DNA of 64,000 bases, taken from Metellina segmentata (taxonomy: Eukaryota; Arthropoda; Arachnida; Araneae; Tetragnathidae). Below, in pieces: positions 22,858 through 34,979 of this stretch (position 1 is its first letter; each line of letters starts with the position of its first letter). The position numbers were made by a program, and so were the translations under genes. Location: positions 89,274,911 through 89,338,910 of the forward strand of contig OX375883.1 of NCBI GenBank assembly GCA_947359465.1, written 5' to 3'. The notes beneath the pieces were generated by a model. It was given only the letters and a program-made list of their open reading frames with translations, was not told where the DNA came from and ran no database searches.

Positions 22858-22888
<31 letters not shown>
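22858..22888. repeat. (GT)n microsatellite, only in L
   Basis: About 15 GT units. The matching place in R (about 38121-38126) reads GCACTACAAAATATTCG with no expansion. Confidence 0.9.
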
Positions 22889-22889
<1 letters not shown>

Positions 22890-24039
22890 ATTATTTATAG
22901 TTCTTTACGAAAAACCATTTTCATTTATAAAATGAAAGCATTCTATATACACATCCCTTAGCTAGGTTTTACATGTAAAATTTAAACAGCATAGTTTGAA
23001 AAACTTGCAAGTTTGATTACAAGAATTATTTTAGCCAAACAGGTAAATAATCTTCAAAGATCAAGATTAAAAAAAAGCATCTAATCTGAAATTTAACCTC
23101 TAGTGAAGTTTCAATACGTTTAGTTATTCGTTTTTAAATAGTTATAATGATACCCTACCTAGTGGGGTATTGTAGATAAGGTATGTATATTCACCTCATG
23201 TCACCCAGAAATTGTATATATATATATATTTAGGAAAATAACTTAACAACCATAAAGACATGTAATTGGGACACCTTTTTTGTTGAAAGATTACCAACAG
23301 TAAGAAAAGATTATTTAATTAAATGTCCAAGCACAACAGAATTATATAGGATTCATATATGAATAGGTAATTTATCAAGTATTAAAACATTTTTTTGAGC
23401 AATACTACAAAAAAGCGATCGTTGATTTGAAAAATTGGTAACTATATGGAACACCTAAATACTTTGTCAAGATCCTAAATAACTAATAAGTGCTTGAGTA
23501 TAGTACGGTGAATAGTGTTGGAAAATGTTCAGAATATCTTCAATATGGCTTTCACAAATTAAGTAACTCTTGTCCTTGCCAATGTTACATTCAACCAGCT
23601 TTGCATCTAAAATCTCAAGCATTGTAGTTTCCTAGTAATGGTGTATGCATCGATTTTGAGGCTATTCTAGAGAATAAAGAATTCGCCCCTAATCTTTTAT
23701 AAAACTTTTAAATGAATTTTCAAATATTTTTGGCAGAAAAAATATTTTTTTTTATTAAAAATGTCTAAATTTTAACTCTTAATTTTTTTTTTTAATATAT
23801 ACAGTGGCTCCCAAAAGGTGTTCGTACACATTAAAAATTTGTAAAAAAAAAACCGCTGTAGCCTGGAATTGCATTCGAATATATGAAATCCAGTATTTTT
23901 TCATATCTCCATGTGATTCTCTGAATAAAACAACATTTTTTTGTTTAAATATTGAATTATTTTCTTTATATATATTTATGACTTACTGTGGGGGTAACTC
24001 TAAAGAGTGCCGGCACCGTGACCAGTAGTCTGTACTAAA

Positions 24040-26110
24040 AACCCCGACTGATCTAATAAAAACAGATTGCCGAAATAAATTTCATCATGTACCCGATTGG
24101 AATGTTTGGTAATTCCTAGGGTACAATACAATGGTATCCCAGATACTCGAAACGGTGGGTAGAGTAACAATTACACAAAACGTGTACAGGACCCTCCTCT
24201 GCCATCTACGTAATGGGTCATCTTAACTACCATGAGGTTGAGGCGTCTATTTAGGATACAATGGCCAGTTAGAAGGCCAATAGCTACCCTGATTTCTTTT
24301 CTGCTCAATTTCAGAAGTTCCCTCGACCAGAGAGATTGTTGATTGAGCTCTTTGGCTTGTCTTTGATCTGTAGTGATAATCTATTTTTATCTAAATCTAC
24401 ATTTTGCATCCAACCACATAACAGATCATTATGTTGAAGCCAGGCCAAAACAGGCTCTGGTCTAAAAAAATGGCATTTCATATCCACGTTTTGCTAGTTG
24501 GTCTGCTATTTCATTACCCTCAATGACCAGGGACCCACATAAGAGACACTTCGTTTCTCTCAGCCAAACCCACAAGTGCATTGTGACATTCCCACACTGC
24601 TATTGAAGAAAAGCAGTGTCTCTGCAAAACCTTTAGACCTTCTTGCTGGCAGAGAAGATCTTTAAGACCATCTTAACAACCCCAGGCAGTTGTAAGTACA
24701 AGTAGAGATCGCTAGAACCTCAGCCTCATATACAGTGGAGATCTTATCTTGAAAGATAGCTTTATTTTTCGATTAGGACAAAAAGCACCTGAACCAGTGC
24801 CATGATATGTTTTTGAACCATCTGTGTACCAAATTTCATCACCTCTCCTGATCAGACTGGAGACAAATATCTAGTTGTAAAGATAATGTTGTATTTGGCT
24901 GGAAAGCAAAACTGCTTTAACATCCAATCAGGTCTCATTAGTAGATAAAGATGTTCTTTTACCTGCGTAGCAACATTTTTAAACATAGACATTTCATAGG
25001 GCGATTTCCATAGACCCATGAGTTTGAGGCGTTGTGAACACGAAAATACCTCAAATCTCACTTGTTTATGTAGTAGTAGGAGTCCTAGAAGCATTTCTAG
25101 ACTCTGTGATGGGGGAGTGGTATGCATTACACTTGAAATACAGCCATTCTCTGTAGACTAGTGAGTTCTTCTTCACTGTTTCATTACGGGTTCTACTCCA
25201 CCAGGCAATGGCCCCATAAGATACCATTGGAGTAATCAATCAGTGCATATCCAGTGCAACATTTTTGGCGTTAGACCCCAGTTAATTCCTACGGCACGTC
25301 TGCAAGCCCAGTACACTTTTGGCCCTGCTCGTGCACTATTGGAGCATGTAAGCTCCATGTCAAGGTAACTCCTAGATACTTCCTCGTCTGAATATGCAAG
25401 TGCTGTTCCAAAGAATTTTTAGGAAATGCATATCTCGCAGCCTTTTCGGGGTAAACAGGACTAGGCTAGTTTTGCTGGAGTTAACCGACAGGTTCACCTC
25501 TCTGCACCAGTTTTCAATCTTTTTAGGGCAGTGCTCATGATATCCGTTATAGTATTCTGGAACTTACCTCTTATGACCATTGTTGTCATCAGCATAACCT
25601 AGACAGTACTGGCCCAGAAAGTGAGTGCTGTTTAGGAGCTCGTCAACAACTAGGCTCCATAATAATTGTGACAACACACCTCCCTGTGGACAACTTTTAC
25701 AGTGAGTGTGTCTCCCAGCTCGAGCCATACTTATCTCCAGCATATATTTTATCCAGGTGCAAACCAATGGGTTAACTTTTCGTTTGATAAGAGATTACAT
25801 CCGTTGGAACTCTATCAAAGGCCCCGCAATATCTAGAAAGGCTGCCAAAGCAATTTCCTTTCCATTAACTGCTCTATCAAGGACCGTAACAAGATCGCAT
25901 AGGGAAGTCTCTGTAGATTTCCCAGGCTGATAGGCGTGTTGAAATCTTGATAGGGGTTCAATTTTTAGAACCTCGCCTCTCTCTCTCTCTCTCTCTCTCT
26001 AACGCATCTCTCAATCAATTTCTCCAAATTCTTAAGAAGAAATGACGTTAGGCTAATAAGTCTGAAGGCTTTAGCTTCATTGTTTCATTTCTCGCACCAC
26101 CCACTCGTAG
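24040..26110 (-). pseudogene. Decayed non-LTR retrotransposon RT/RNase H region in L
   Basis: On the minus strand 25564-25767 holds CPQGGVLSQLLWSLVVDELL and GYADD, the RT core of I/Jockey/R1-type LINEs. Further blocks fit the C-terminal RT and the RNase H domain (WYTDGSK-like near 24830, WVPGH near 24535). Many stops and frameshifts are present and no ORF1 or 3' tail is identified. The same fossil is in R at 34980-36910. Confidence 0.75.
25977..26000. repeat. (CT)12 microsatellite, only in L
   Basis: Twelve CT units. R at the matching place (about 35010-35025) has TACATTAGAGAGACGAGG instead. Confidence 0.85.
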
Positions 26111-27130
26111 CTCTACGTAACGATATGCACCTGTCTTACGTTTTTACAGATCTGTGTGGCTCAAGTATAATGCAACACCCTTAATTAATGAGCGCACTCA
26201 CTGAGCATCTTCCCATGGGTGCCCATGAATTAATGGGTTTGTACAGGATATTGCTTTTTCAGGTCTCTGGTAAAAATTCAATAGCACCCTCTTAGGTGCA
26301 CCCATGAATCAAAAACAGATACATGTCTTTTCTATGTATTCCCGTAGATACGCCCATGAATTAAAAAGGATATATTGCTTTTTTTGGGCCTGAGGAGCGT
26401 AATGAATTATGTGGCCCATGAATTAAAAAATATATATATATATACGTATTTGCTTTCTTACGGGTAGGTGGGCTTAAGCCGGTACGCACGTGCGCCCCTG
26501 TGAATTAAAAGGTGATTTTTTTTCAAGACTAGGGTGGCATATGCTCCCTTATCTCCCTTGGTAAATGTTTCCATTGATAAAGGCATTTGTGTGTGTGCTT
26601 TATATCCTCTGAGGGAAATTTTAAATACCAAACCTTCCCCTCGTGTGTGCACTTATGCACAGGGTCTTCAGAAAGGTGGTTCTGTATCTTTCACTTCAAT
26701 AACCAATATTTAATTTCGATTGGACTATCAGGTCAAAGGATATAGGTTTTTTATGGAAGAAATTGTTTACATTTTATTTTTACTACACGACAGAGGGTAT
26801 AAAAATTACGTACACAGTTTTTGTAATTCAAAGTTGAATTGTGAGACTTTAAATTAAAAAAGCATTTTCAGTGGCATATAATAAATTATCAGAAAGCATA
26901 AAATAACCCCAATATGAATCGATCGGATAATTAGATCAAACGATACGGATAATGTACGTATAATGTGTACAAATGACATGTATTTGAAAGAAAAAAAAAT
27001 TTTATGAATCACCATACTGTTCCAACTTAAAGCTTTCATAAAGCAGAGACAAATAGCGTACAATAAAGAAATACTTTTTTAGGGAAAAAATTTGTAGCGA
27101 TTTTTTTTTTTTTTTGGAATTGAGGTTAGG

Positions 27131-27453
27131 TTTTTTTGGTAATTTTTAGTTAACGTCGTACTAGAGCTACACAACGGGCTATTGACGACGGTCCGGGATC
27201 AGTCCCTTAAGGGAAAGATCCGAGGACAACACCTCGTAATTTTGAACCACGGTCAGATGACGAAGCAACACCTGAGCTGGCACCCCACTCTCCAAACTTC
27301 CACGCCAACCCAACGTGAGGACTTTCGGCCACGACAGATTTAAGGTGTACCAGCCGCCTCTACACCATACGATTACAAACATCCATGCCCGGACCCGGAT
27401 TCGAACCAGGAACCTTCCGATCTAGAGGCTAACACCTTAACCACTTTTCCGGT
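27131..27453 (-). repeat. Full-length S1 SINE, present in L but absent from R
   Basis: A complete S1 of about 323 bp with a 14-bp TSD, GAATTGAGGTTAGG, at 27117-27130 and 27454-27467. R has a single unbroken copy, CCTAACCTCAATTCC, at about 33905-33919, so the insertion postdates the L/R duplication. Confidence 0.9.
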
Positions 27454-27597
27454 GAATTGAGGTTAGGATTTAAATTGAATGTTTGAAACTAAAAAAAGGC
27501 ACTCCCGATTCAGGTGCTTTGCGTAAGAAAAGCAAAACTCACACTTCTCTACAAAAACAGGTAAAAATTATTTTCTTTACCCCTTCCCATTATGTAA

Positions 27598-27925
27598 AAT
27601 TGGTAATTTTTAATCAACGTCGTACTAGAGCAATACAACGGGCTATTGACGACGGTCTGTGATCGATCCCTTAAGGATAAGATCCGAGGACAACACCTCG
27701 TAATTTTGAATCACGGTCAGGTAACGAAGCAACGCCTGAGCTGGCACCCCACTCTCCAAACTTCCACACCAACTAACGTGAGGACTTTCGGCCACGACAG
27801 ATTTAAGGTGAACCAGCCGCATCTACACCATACGCGTACAAACATACATGCCCGGACCCAGATTCGAACCAGGAACCTTCAGGATCTAGAGGCTAACAAC
27901 ATAACCACTTTACCGGTTGGTCGGC
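27598..27925 (-). repeat. S1 SINE shared by L and R
   Basis: The TSD CCCATTATGTAA is at 27586-27597 and 27926-27937. The tRNA-like head (minus strand GCCGACCAACCGGTAAAGTG, B box GGTTCGAATC) is at the right. R carries the same copy at 33449-33771 with the same TSD. Confidence 0.9.
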
Positions 27926-28004
27926 CCCATTATGTAAGCACTTGCAAGGTCCCTGCAGACTAGTGTTTTTACAACTTAGAATTTTTTTTCACACACTTAG
28001 GGCT

Positions 28005-28235
28005 GTTGTAGCCCAGTTATAAGAATAACGGATTAGCAACCTGAAGGTTGCGAGTTCGAAACTAGGTCCAACCAAAGACCGTCGTATATACGGGGGGAAG
28101 TGTGCACGTTAAATGTGTTGTGGAAACAAACGTCCTCACGATGGTGTGGTGTGGAAGCTCGGAGAGTGGGGTGCCAGCTCAGGTGTTGTATCGTCATCTG
28201 ACCGTGGTTCCAATAATGTGGTCCACAGACCTTTC
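28005..28235 (+). repeat. S2 tRNA-derived SINE in L
   Basis: The head GGGCTGTTGTAGCCCAGTTA resembles a tRNA A-box region; GCGAGTTCGAAACTAGG is B-box-like. The body is S1-like in reverse. The same insertion is in R at about 33130-33380. A second tRNA-like fragment is on the minus strand at about 28455-28545 (R: 32836-32915). Confidence 0.65.
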
Positions 28236-30084
28236 TATTCGGAATTGATTCCGCTCAACGGTAATTAACTACCTATCCAACACACACATAATTTGCTTAG
28301 ATATTTGTAGTAAATGCACATAAAGAAGGTTCATAATTTAACTGTAAGTAACTTTACTTAAATATTAACCAAAAGTTTAACTTCTGCACTGATGATTTTT
28401 TATAGTACATGATCTTTAGAGATGGTAGGTATTTTAATCGTCACAATGCAGCAATACAACGGGTATTGGAAAGATCGAGTTTTTAACTCGCAAATCTCGA
28501 GTTGCTAATTCGCTACTCTTCCAACCAGGCTACGACGGCCCTGATACTTTTATAGGTAATAATAATAAAAAAGAACACAAAATGTTGAAAAAATTTGAAG
28601 TGTATAATTAAAACGAATTTTTTCTCAATATGTTTTGGCAATTTTCTGATTTTATTTCTTAAAGGCACTTGCAAAACAATTTAAACCTGTATGTATCAAG
28701 TACTTTTTTATCTGTTTTTCGAAATGATTCAATATGGTAGACGCTTCATCAAATTGCACTTTTACTGAACTCGATGTTTATAGAGACATCCAACTAAATT
28801 ATGAATGTAATGGAAAATCTGAAATAGTTGGTAGAAATTGAATCTCGACTTTTATGATGGAGCCTTGAAGATAAAAGAAACCCTTTTTCAGTAACTTAGT
28901 TTATTGGATAAAAACTAATAATACTCATTGCTCTCAAATTTAGCATTGCAAAGAAGTGCGAAATTTCAAGACGTATATTTTTTATCCAAATTGCAAATTT
29001 ATTCCTCAAGTAAAGCTGCAATATAAAAAAGAATTTTTTTACTGTTTACATGTGAATTCGAACCTGGTTTTAAAATGAAATGAATTATTTGATAAAAACC
29101 TGTTTTTGTCAGCAAAGCAGTGCTCAGCGAAATGTAGTCAACTAGGCAAATATTTCACAATTTGATGGATTTTAATTATTTGATGTTCATATGTTTCATT
29201 TCCATGTTTAAAGAAATTTATACGCATTCCTCTTTTGTGCATAAGTTATGTGATTTTGAGTGCACGATTTTGAAAAATTATTGCACTGTAAACTTATTAA
29301 GTGAGCAGTTAACTGGATGGCACTTAAATTATTTTGAAATTGTCAGGGAAAAGATTTTTTAATTATGTGAGCAAAAAGTGGCTAAAAATAAACAAATTGC
29401 TCTGTTATAAATACAAATTTGTATTTCTTCTCAAAGAATTCATGTCATTAAATCTATTGTTTCATACACAAACAAACATGAAAAATATTTAAAAGACATT
29501 TTGTGCAAATTACAATACATTTCAATGCGTTTTTGTGATTTTTTTTTTCTTTCCAAAAGAGTTTATCACTTAAGAATTGAGCTTTAATGATTATTATTAC
29601 TTGTTCTAATTTACAGTTGAAACAATTTCTATTAAAAAATCTTGTTTTTCTGGGACGATATATTTTTTCTTCGCATAACTTTACAAGCTTTCTTGACATT
29701 GACCAGGAACGCATCTCAACTTTAATTTCCATTCACTTGTTGATTTGAGGAAATATCCGTTTTTAGTTATTATCCAACCCATCCAACACACTTTGCGCCA
29801 TGAAACCCAGCCATCCATTTCTTCCCGCGCGCGCGAGGTCATCAACCCAGCCTCGATTTATAGACAGAGAATCTTAAAAAGGCGGGAAACGAGAGGGAAA
29901 ATGCGTCGTCCTTCCAAAAAAAAGGATTGCCTTTATTGGCAGTTTATGGCAAAGGCAAAATGGATCAAAATACTGCATAGTCGCCAAAAACGCTGTTCTT
30001 ACTACGTCAAACCTTCAGGCATGCGCAGTATTAAGAGCCAGACAGTGCAGAGTAAGGAGTTCTTACTCCGTTGAGACGTTCGTC

Positions 30085-30138
30085 CAAATTTGGCTTACTG
30101 CACATGCGCGGCAGCCATTTTTCTACCAGAATCATCTC
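30085..30138 (-). repeat. 54-bp H3 spacer between L and R
   Basis: CCAAATTTGGCTTACTGCAC through TTTTTCTACCAGAATCATCTC matches H4 4531-4585 and the right end of H1 in reverse. It begins with the right TSD of L and ends with the left TSD of R (AATCATCTC, 30130-30138). Confidence 0.8.
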
Positions 30139-30928
30139 ACGAACGTCTCAACGGAGTAAGAACTCCACACTCTGCACTGTCTGGCTCTTAATACTGCGCA
30201 TGCCTGAAGCTGTGACGTAGTAAAAACAGCGTTTATGGCGACTATGTAGTATTTTGATCCATTTTGCCTTTGTCATAAACTGCCAAAAAAGGCAATCCAT
30301 TTTTGTGTAAGGAAGGCGCGTTTTCACTCCCGTTTCCCGCCTTTTTAAGATTCCCCGAATCCGAACGTGAATCGAGCCTAGGTTGATGACCGCGCTCGCG
30401 GGAAGAAATGTTGTTTCATGTCGCGAAGGGTGCTGGATCGTGGCTGGATGCATGGAAGTAGGGATGGATAATAAAAAACGGAAATTTGCTAAAATCAACA
30501 AGTGAATGGAAATTAAAGTTTTTAAATACGTTCTTGGTCATTATCACAGGAAAGCTTGTAAAGTTTTGCGAAGGAAAAATATATCGTCCCAGAAAAACAA
30601 GGTTTTTTTTAATAGAAATTGTTTTAACTGTAAATTATATAGAACTAATAATAATCATTAAAGCTTGATTCGTAAGTAATAAGCTCTTTGGAAAGAAAAA
30701 AAATCACATTGAAATTTATGGTAGTTTGCACAAAATGTCTTGTAAATATTTTAATGTTTTGTTTGTGTCTGAATTTTAGAAACTATAGATTTGATGACAT
30801 GAATTCTTTGAGAAGAAATACAAGTTTGCATTTTTATTTATTTTGAGTCACTTTTTGCACACATAATTAAGAAATCTTTTCCCTGGCAATTTCAACATAA
30901 TTCAAGTGCCATCCAGTTAACTGCTCAC

Positions 30929-31612
30929 AAGGGGGGTCCGACTCAAAATTCAAAAATCTTCAATTCTAAAGAGTTTATGTTTTGAATTTTTTTTCAGTAG
31001 GTATACATTTTTTTGTGCAATAATACTATTTTATATTTTTAAAACTTTAAAATTTTTCTTATTAAATTAAAAAATGTCACATTTTTGAAGTTGGGCAAAA
31101 TTGATATGTATAAAAATATTTTGTAACAAATCACTTCATTTTAGCATTAATTAACTTCAAAGAATTTATACTATAAATTGTGTCCGTAATTTTTGATTAA
31201 AACAATTGGAAAATTTTTTTTAAATATTTTGTTCAAAAACTACATAAAACACATAGTATACAAAGTTCGAAAAATTATAGAAAAAAAACTAATACATATA
31301 TACACAATTGCTGAAGAGAAATTAAAGAAATGTATTTGAAAAGTAAATGTTGAAAATTTAGTTCGTTTATGACAATTGAATCATTTTTACAATTTGAAAC
31401 CCCATTTAACACAAAAGGAGAAAAAGAGCGTTTAAAATTATGAAGGCTCGTTGGATTTGCAGCTGTTATGTTTATAAGAAGTTGAATATTTCCGGTTCTA
31501 CTTATAGTAGAAACAAAATTTAAGTGTCATCTTATTCATAAATATCTATATTATTTTTTTAGATAATAAAAAAATATTGGACATTTTTTCATTATTTGAG
31601 TCCTAGACCCCC
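30929..31612. mobile_element. 684-bp TIR element, present in R but absent from L
   Basis: The left end reads AAGGGGGGTCCGACTCAAA and the right end on the minus strand AAGGGGGTCTAGGACTC. L has the uninterrupted sequence ACTTATTAAGTGAGCAG at about 29290-29306. The interior is extremely AT-rich and non-coding. No clear TSD is visible (CTCAC at left, TTAATAAG at right; L reads CTCACTTAATAAG on that strand). The right boundary is uncertain by 2 bp. Confidence 0.65.
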
Positions 31613-33129
31613 TTAATAAGTTTACAGTTTAATAATTTTTCAAAATCGTGCTCTCAAAATCATATAACTCAAGCACAAAAAGGAATACGTATAATTTTTT
31701 AATTAAACAAATCAAATTGATTTATTTTAAAAATTCCTTTTTAATAGCATACTACAAATGTACATTAAATAATTAAAATGCATCAAATTGTGAAATATTT
31801 GCCAAGTTGACTACATTTTGCTGACAAAAACAGGTTATGATCACATAATTTCTTTTATTTTAAAACCAGGTTCTAATTCACATGTGAACAGTTAAAAAAA
31901 ATTCCTTTTTATTGCAGCTTTACTTAAGGGATAAATTTGCAATTTAGATAAAAAAATGTACGTCTTGAAATTTCGCACTTCTTTGCAATTTCTATCTACC
32001 ATTTGAGAGCAATGAGTATTATTAGTTTTAATCCGATGATATAAGTTACTGGAAAAAGGGTTTTCTTCATCTGAAAGACCCTATTATAAAAATCGAGATT
32101 CAATTTCTACCAACTATTTCAGATTTTCCACTACATTCATCTAAACATGGATTTATCTAAACATCGAGTTCAGTAAAAGTGCAATTTGATGATGCAACTA
32201 CCATATTATTGAATCATTTCGAAAAATAGATTTTAAAAAAAGTATTTGATACTTACAGGTTTGAATTGTTTTGCAAGTGCCTTTACTTTGCTGGCACATT
32301 AAAATGACATATATAGGCTATAATATTTTAATCCATTTCATCAAAATATTCATTTGCTTTTTTTTTTTGTAAATATTTGGTTACACGTAAACGTTTGTAT
32401 GGATAGGTAATTGTCTAAATTATTTTTAACATTTCAAATTTAAGTTGTAAAAAAACATTTAAGCAAACATCAATTTTTATTATTTACATACCTCAAAACA
32501 AACCGAAGTTTTATATCCAACACAATAAAATGTGATATGGAAGAATATTTTTATACTCATCTATTTCTTTACGTTTATTATCTGTACAATGGTAAAAAGA
32601 GCTTGTCTTATAATTTCCAAAGAAAAAATAATCAATGTTAGTTTAATGTTTCGAAAAGATTAACCCAAGTTTCTAACGAAATTACATTTTAAATATTTAA
32701 GAAATAAAGTTAGAAAATTTGAAAAACATATTGAGAAATAATTCGTTTTAATTATTCATTTTTAGCTTTTAGTTCAGTTAAATATTTTTTCAACATTTTG
32801 TGTTGTTTTTTATTATAATGACCAAAAAAGTATCAGGGCCGTCGTAGCCCATTTGGAAGAGTAGCAAATTAACAACTCGAGCTTTGCGAGTTAGAAACTC
32901 GATCTAACCAATAACCCGTTGTATTGCTTTCTGTGTGGCAATTAAAATACCTACCATCTCTAAAGATCATGTAATAAAAAAAATCATCAGTTCAGAAGTT
33001 AAACTTTTGGTTAATATTTAAGTAAAGTTACTCAAAGTTAATATTTTGAACCTTCTTGTTTTGCATTTCTTCAAATATCTAAGCAAATTGCTAACATGTG
33101 TGTGTTAGGTAGGTAGTTAATTAACGTTG

Positions 33130-33380
33130 CGCGGAATCAATCCCGAAGGGAAAGTAATGTGGACCACGTTATTGGAACCACGATCAGATGACAACACCTG
33201 AGCTGGCACCCCACTCTCCAAGCTTCCACACCAAGCCATCGTGAGGAAGTTTGTTTCCACGACATATTTAACGTGCACACTTCCCCCTGTATATACGACG
33301 GTCTTTGGTTGGACCTAGTTTCGAACTCGCAACCTTCAGGTTGCTAATCCGTTATAACTGGCCTACAACAGCCCTAAGTG
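33130..33380 (-). repeat. S2 SINE in R (mirror of 28005-28235)
   Basis: Reverse of the L copy: the B-box-like CCTAGTTTCGAACTCGC is near 33328 and the head GGCCTACAACAGCCC near 33361. Shared insertion, hence older than the duplication. Confidence 0.6.
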
Positions 33381-33448
33381 TGTGAAAAAAAATTCTAAGT
33401 TGTAAAAACACTAGTCTGCAGGGACCTTGCAAGTGCTTACATAATGGG

Positions 33449-33771
33449 GCCGACCAACCGGTAAAGTGGTTATGTTGTTAGCCTCTAGATCCAGAAGGTT
33501 CCTGGTTCGAATCTGGGTTCGGGCATGTATGTTTGTAAGCGTATGGTGTAGAGGCGGCTGGTGCACCTTAAATCTGTCGTGGCCGAAAGTCCTCACGTTA
33601 GTTGGTGGTTTGGAGATTGGGGTGCCAGCTCAGGCGTTGCTTCGTTTCCTGACCGTGATTCAAAATTACGAGGTGTTGTCCTCGGATCTTATCCTTAAGG
33701 GATCGATAACAGACCGTCGTCAATAGCCCGTTGTGTTGCTCTAGTACGACGTTGATTAAAAATTACCAATT
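33449..33771 (+). repeat. S1 SINE in R (mirror of 27598-27925)
   Basis: Head first on the plus strand: GCCGACCAACCGGTAAAGTG, B box GGTTCGAATC, then the S1 body. The TSD TTACATAATGGG is at 33437-33448 and 33772-33783. Confidence 0.9.
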
Positions 33772-34979
33772 TTACATAATGGGAAGGGGTAAAGAAATAT
33801 AATTTTAAACCTGTTTTTGTAGAGAAGTGTGAGTTTTGCTTTTCTTATGCAAAGCACCTGAATCGAGAGTGCCTTTTTTTAGCTTCAGACATTCAATTTA
33901 AATCCTAACCTCAATTCCAAAAAATCGCTACAAATTTTTTTCCCAAAAAAGTATTTCTTTATTGTACGCTATTTGTCTCTGCTTTATGAAAGCTTTAAGT
34001 TGGAACAGTATGGGGATTCATAGAATTTTTTTTTTTCAAATACATGTAATTTGTACACATTATACGTACATTATCCGTATCGTTTGATCTAACTATCCGA
34101 TCGATTCATATTGGGGTTATTTTATGCTTTCTGATAATTTATTTTGTGCCACTGAGAATGCTTTTTTAATTTAAAGTCTCACAATTCAACTTTGAATTAC
34201 AAAAACTGTGTACGTAATTTTTATACCCTCTTTCGTAGTAAAAATAAAATGTAAACAATTTCCATAAAAAACCTATATCCTTTGACCTGATAGTCCAATC
34301 GAAATTAAATATTGGTTAATGAAGTGAAAGATACAGAGCCACCTTTCTGAAGACCCTGTGCATAAGTGCACACACGAGGGGAAGGTTTGGTATTTTAAAT
34401 TTCCCTCAGAGGATATAAAGCACAAATGCCTTTATCAATGGAAACATTCACCAAGGGAGATAAGGGAGCATATGCCACCCTAGTCTTGAAAAAAAAAATC
34501 ACCTTTTAATTCACAGGAGCGCACCTGCGTACCGGCTTAAGCCCACCTACCCGTATGAAAGCAAATATGTATATATATATATTTTTTTTTTAATTCATGG
34601 GCCACATAATTCATTACGCTCCTCAGGCCCGAAAAAAGCAATATATCCTTTTTAATTCATGGACGTATCTACGAGAATACATAGAAAAGACATGTATCTG
34701 TTTTTGATTCATGGGTGCACCTAAGAGGGTGCTATTGAATTTTTACCAGAGACCTGAAAAAGCAATATCCTGTACAAACCCATTAAGTCATGGGCGCCCA
34801 TGGGAAGATGCTCAGTGAGTGCGCTCATTAATTAAGGGTGTTGCATTATACTTGAGCCACACAGATCTGTAAAAACGTAAGACAGGTGCATATCGTTACG
34901 TAGAGCTACGAGTGGGTGGTGCGAGAAAGGAAACAATGAAGCTAAAGCCTTCAGACTTATTAGCCTAACGTCATTTCTT

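Larger units (their letters stand above)
19744..30084 (+). mobile_element. L: 10.3-kb TIR element, left member of an inverted pair
   Basis: The left end is ACGAGCGCCTCAATGGAGTA then AGAACTCC; the right end on the minus strand is ACGAACGTCTCAACGGAGTA then AGAACTCC. The 9-bp TSD is CCAAATTTG: the right copy is at 30085-30093, the left copy at 6233-6241, displaced by the later insertion of G. It inserted in H3. Contents are a minisatellite, several SINEs, a GT microsatellite and a decayed RT region. No transposase is seen. It is colinear with R in reverse. A 9-bp TSD is typical of Mutator-like elements, but that assignment is tentative. Confidence 0.8.

Noticed and set aside
25564..25767. The 67-codon RT frame as an intact gene
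   Set aside because: It is one block of a LINE fossil broken by stops in both L and R.
27646..27963. 105-codon frame
   Set aside because: It is read through an S1 SINE; the mirror SINE in R gives a similar false frame on the other strand.
29745..30501. Open frames of 109 and 117 codons near the L/R centre
   Set aside because: They are mirror images of the same subterminal TIR-element sequence and show no protein-like pattern.
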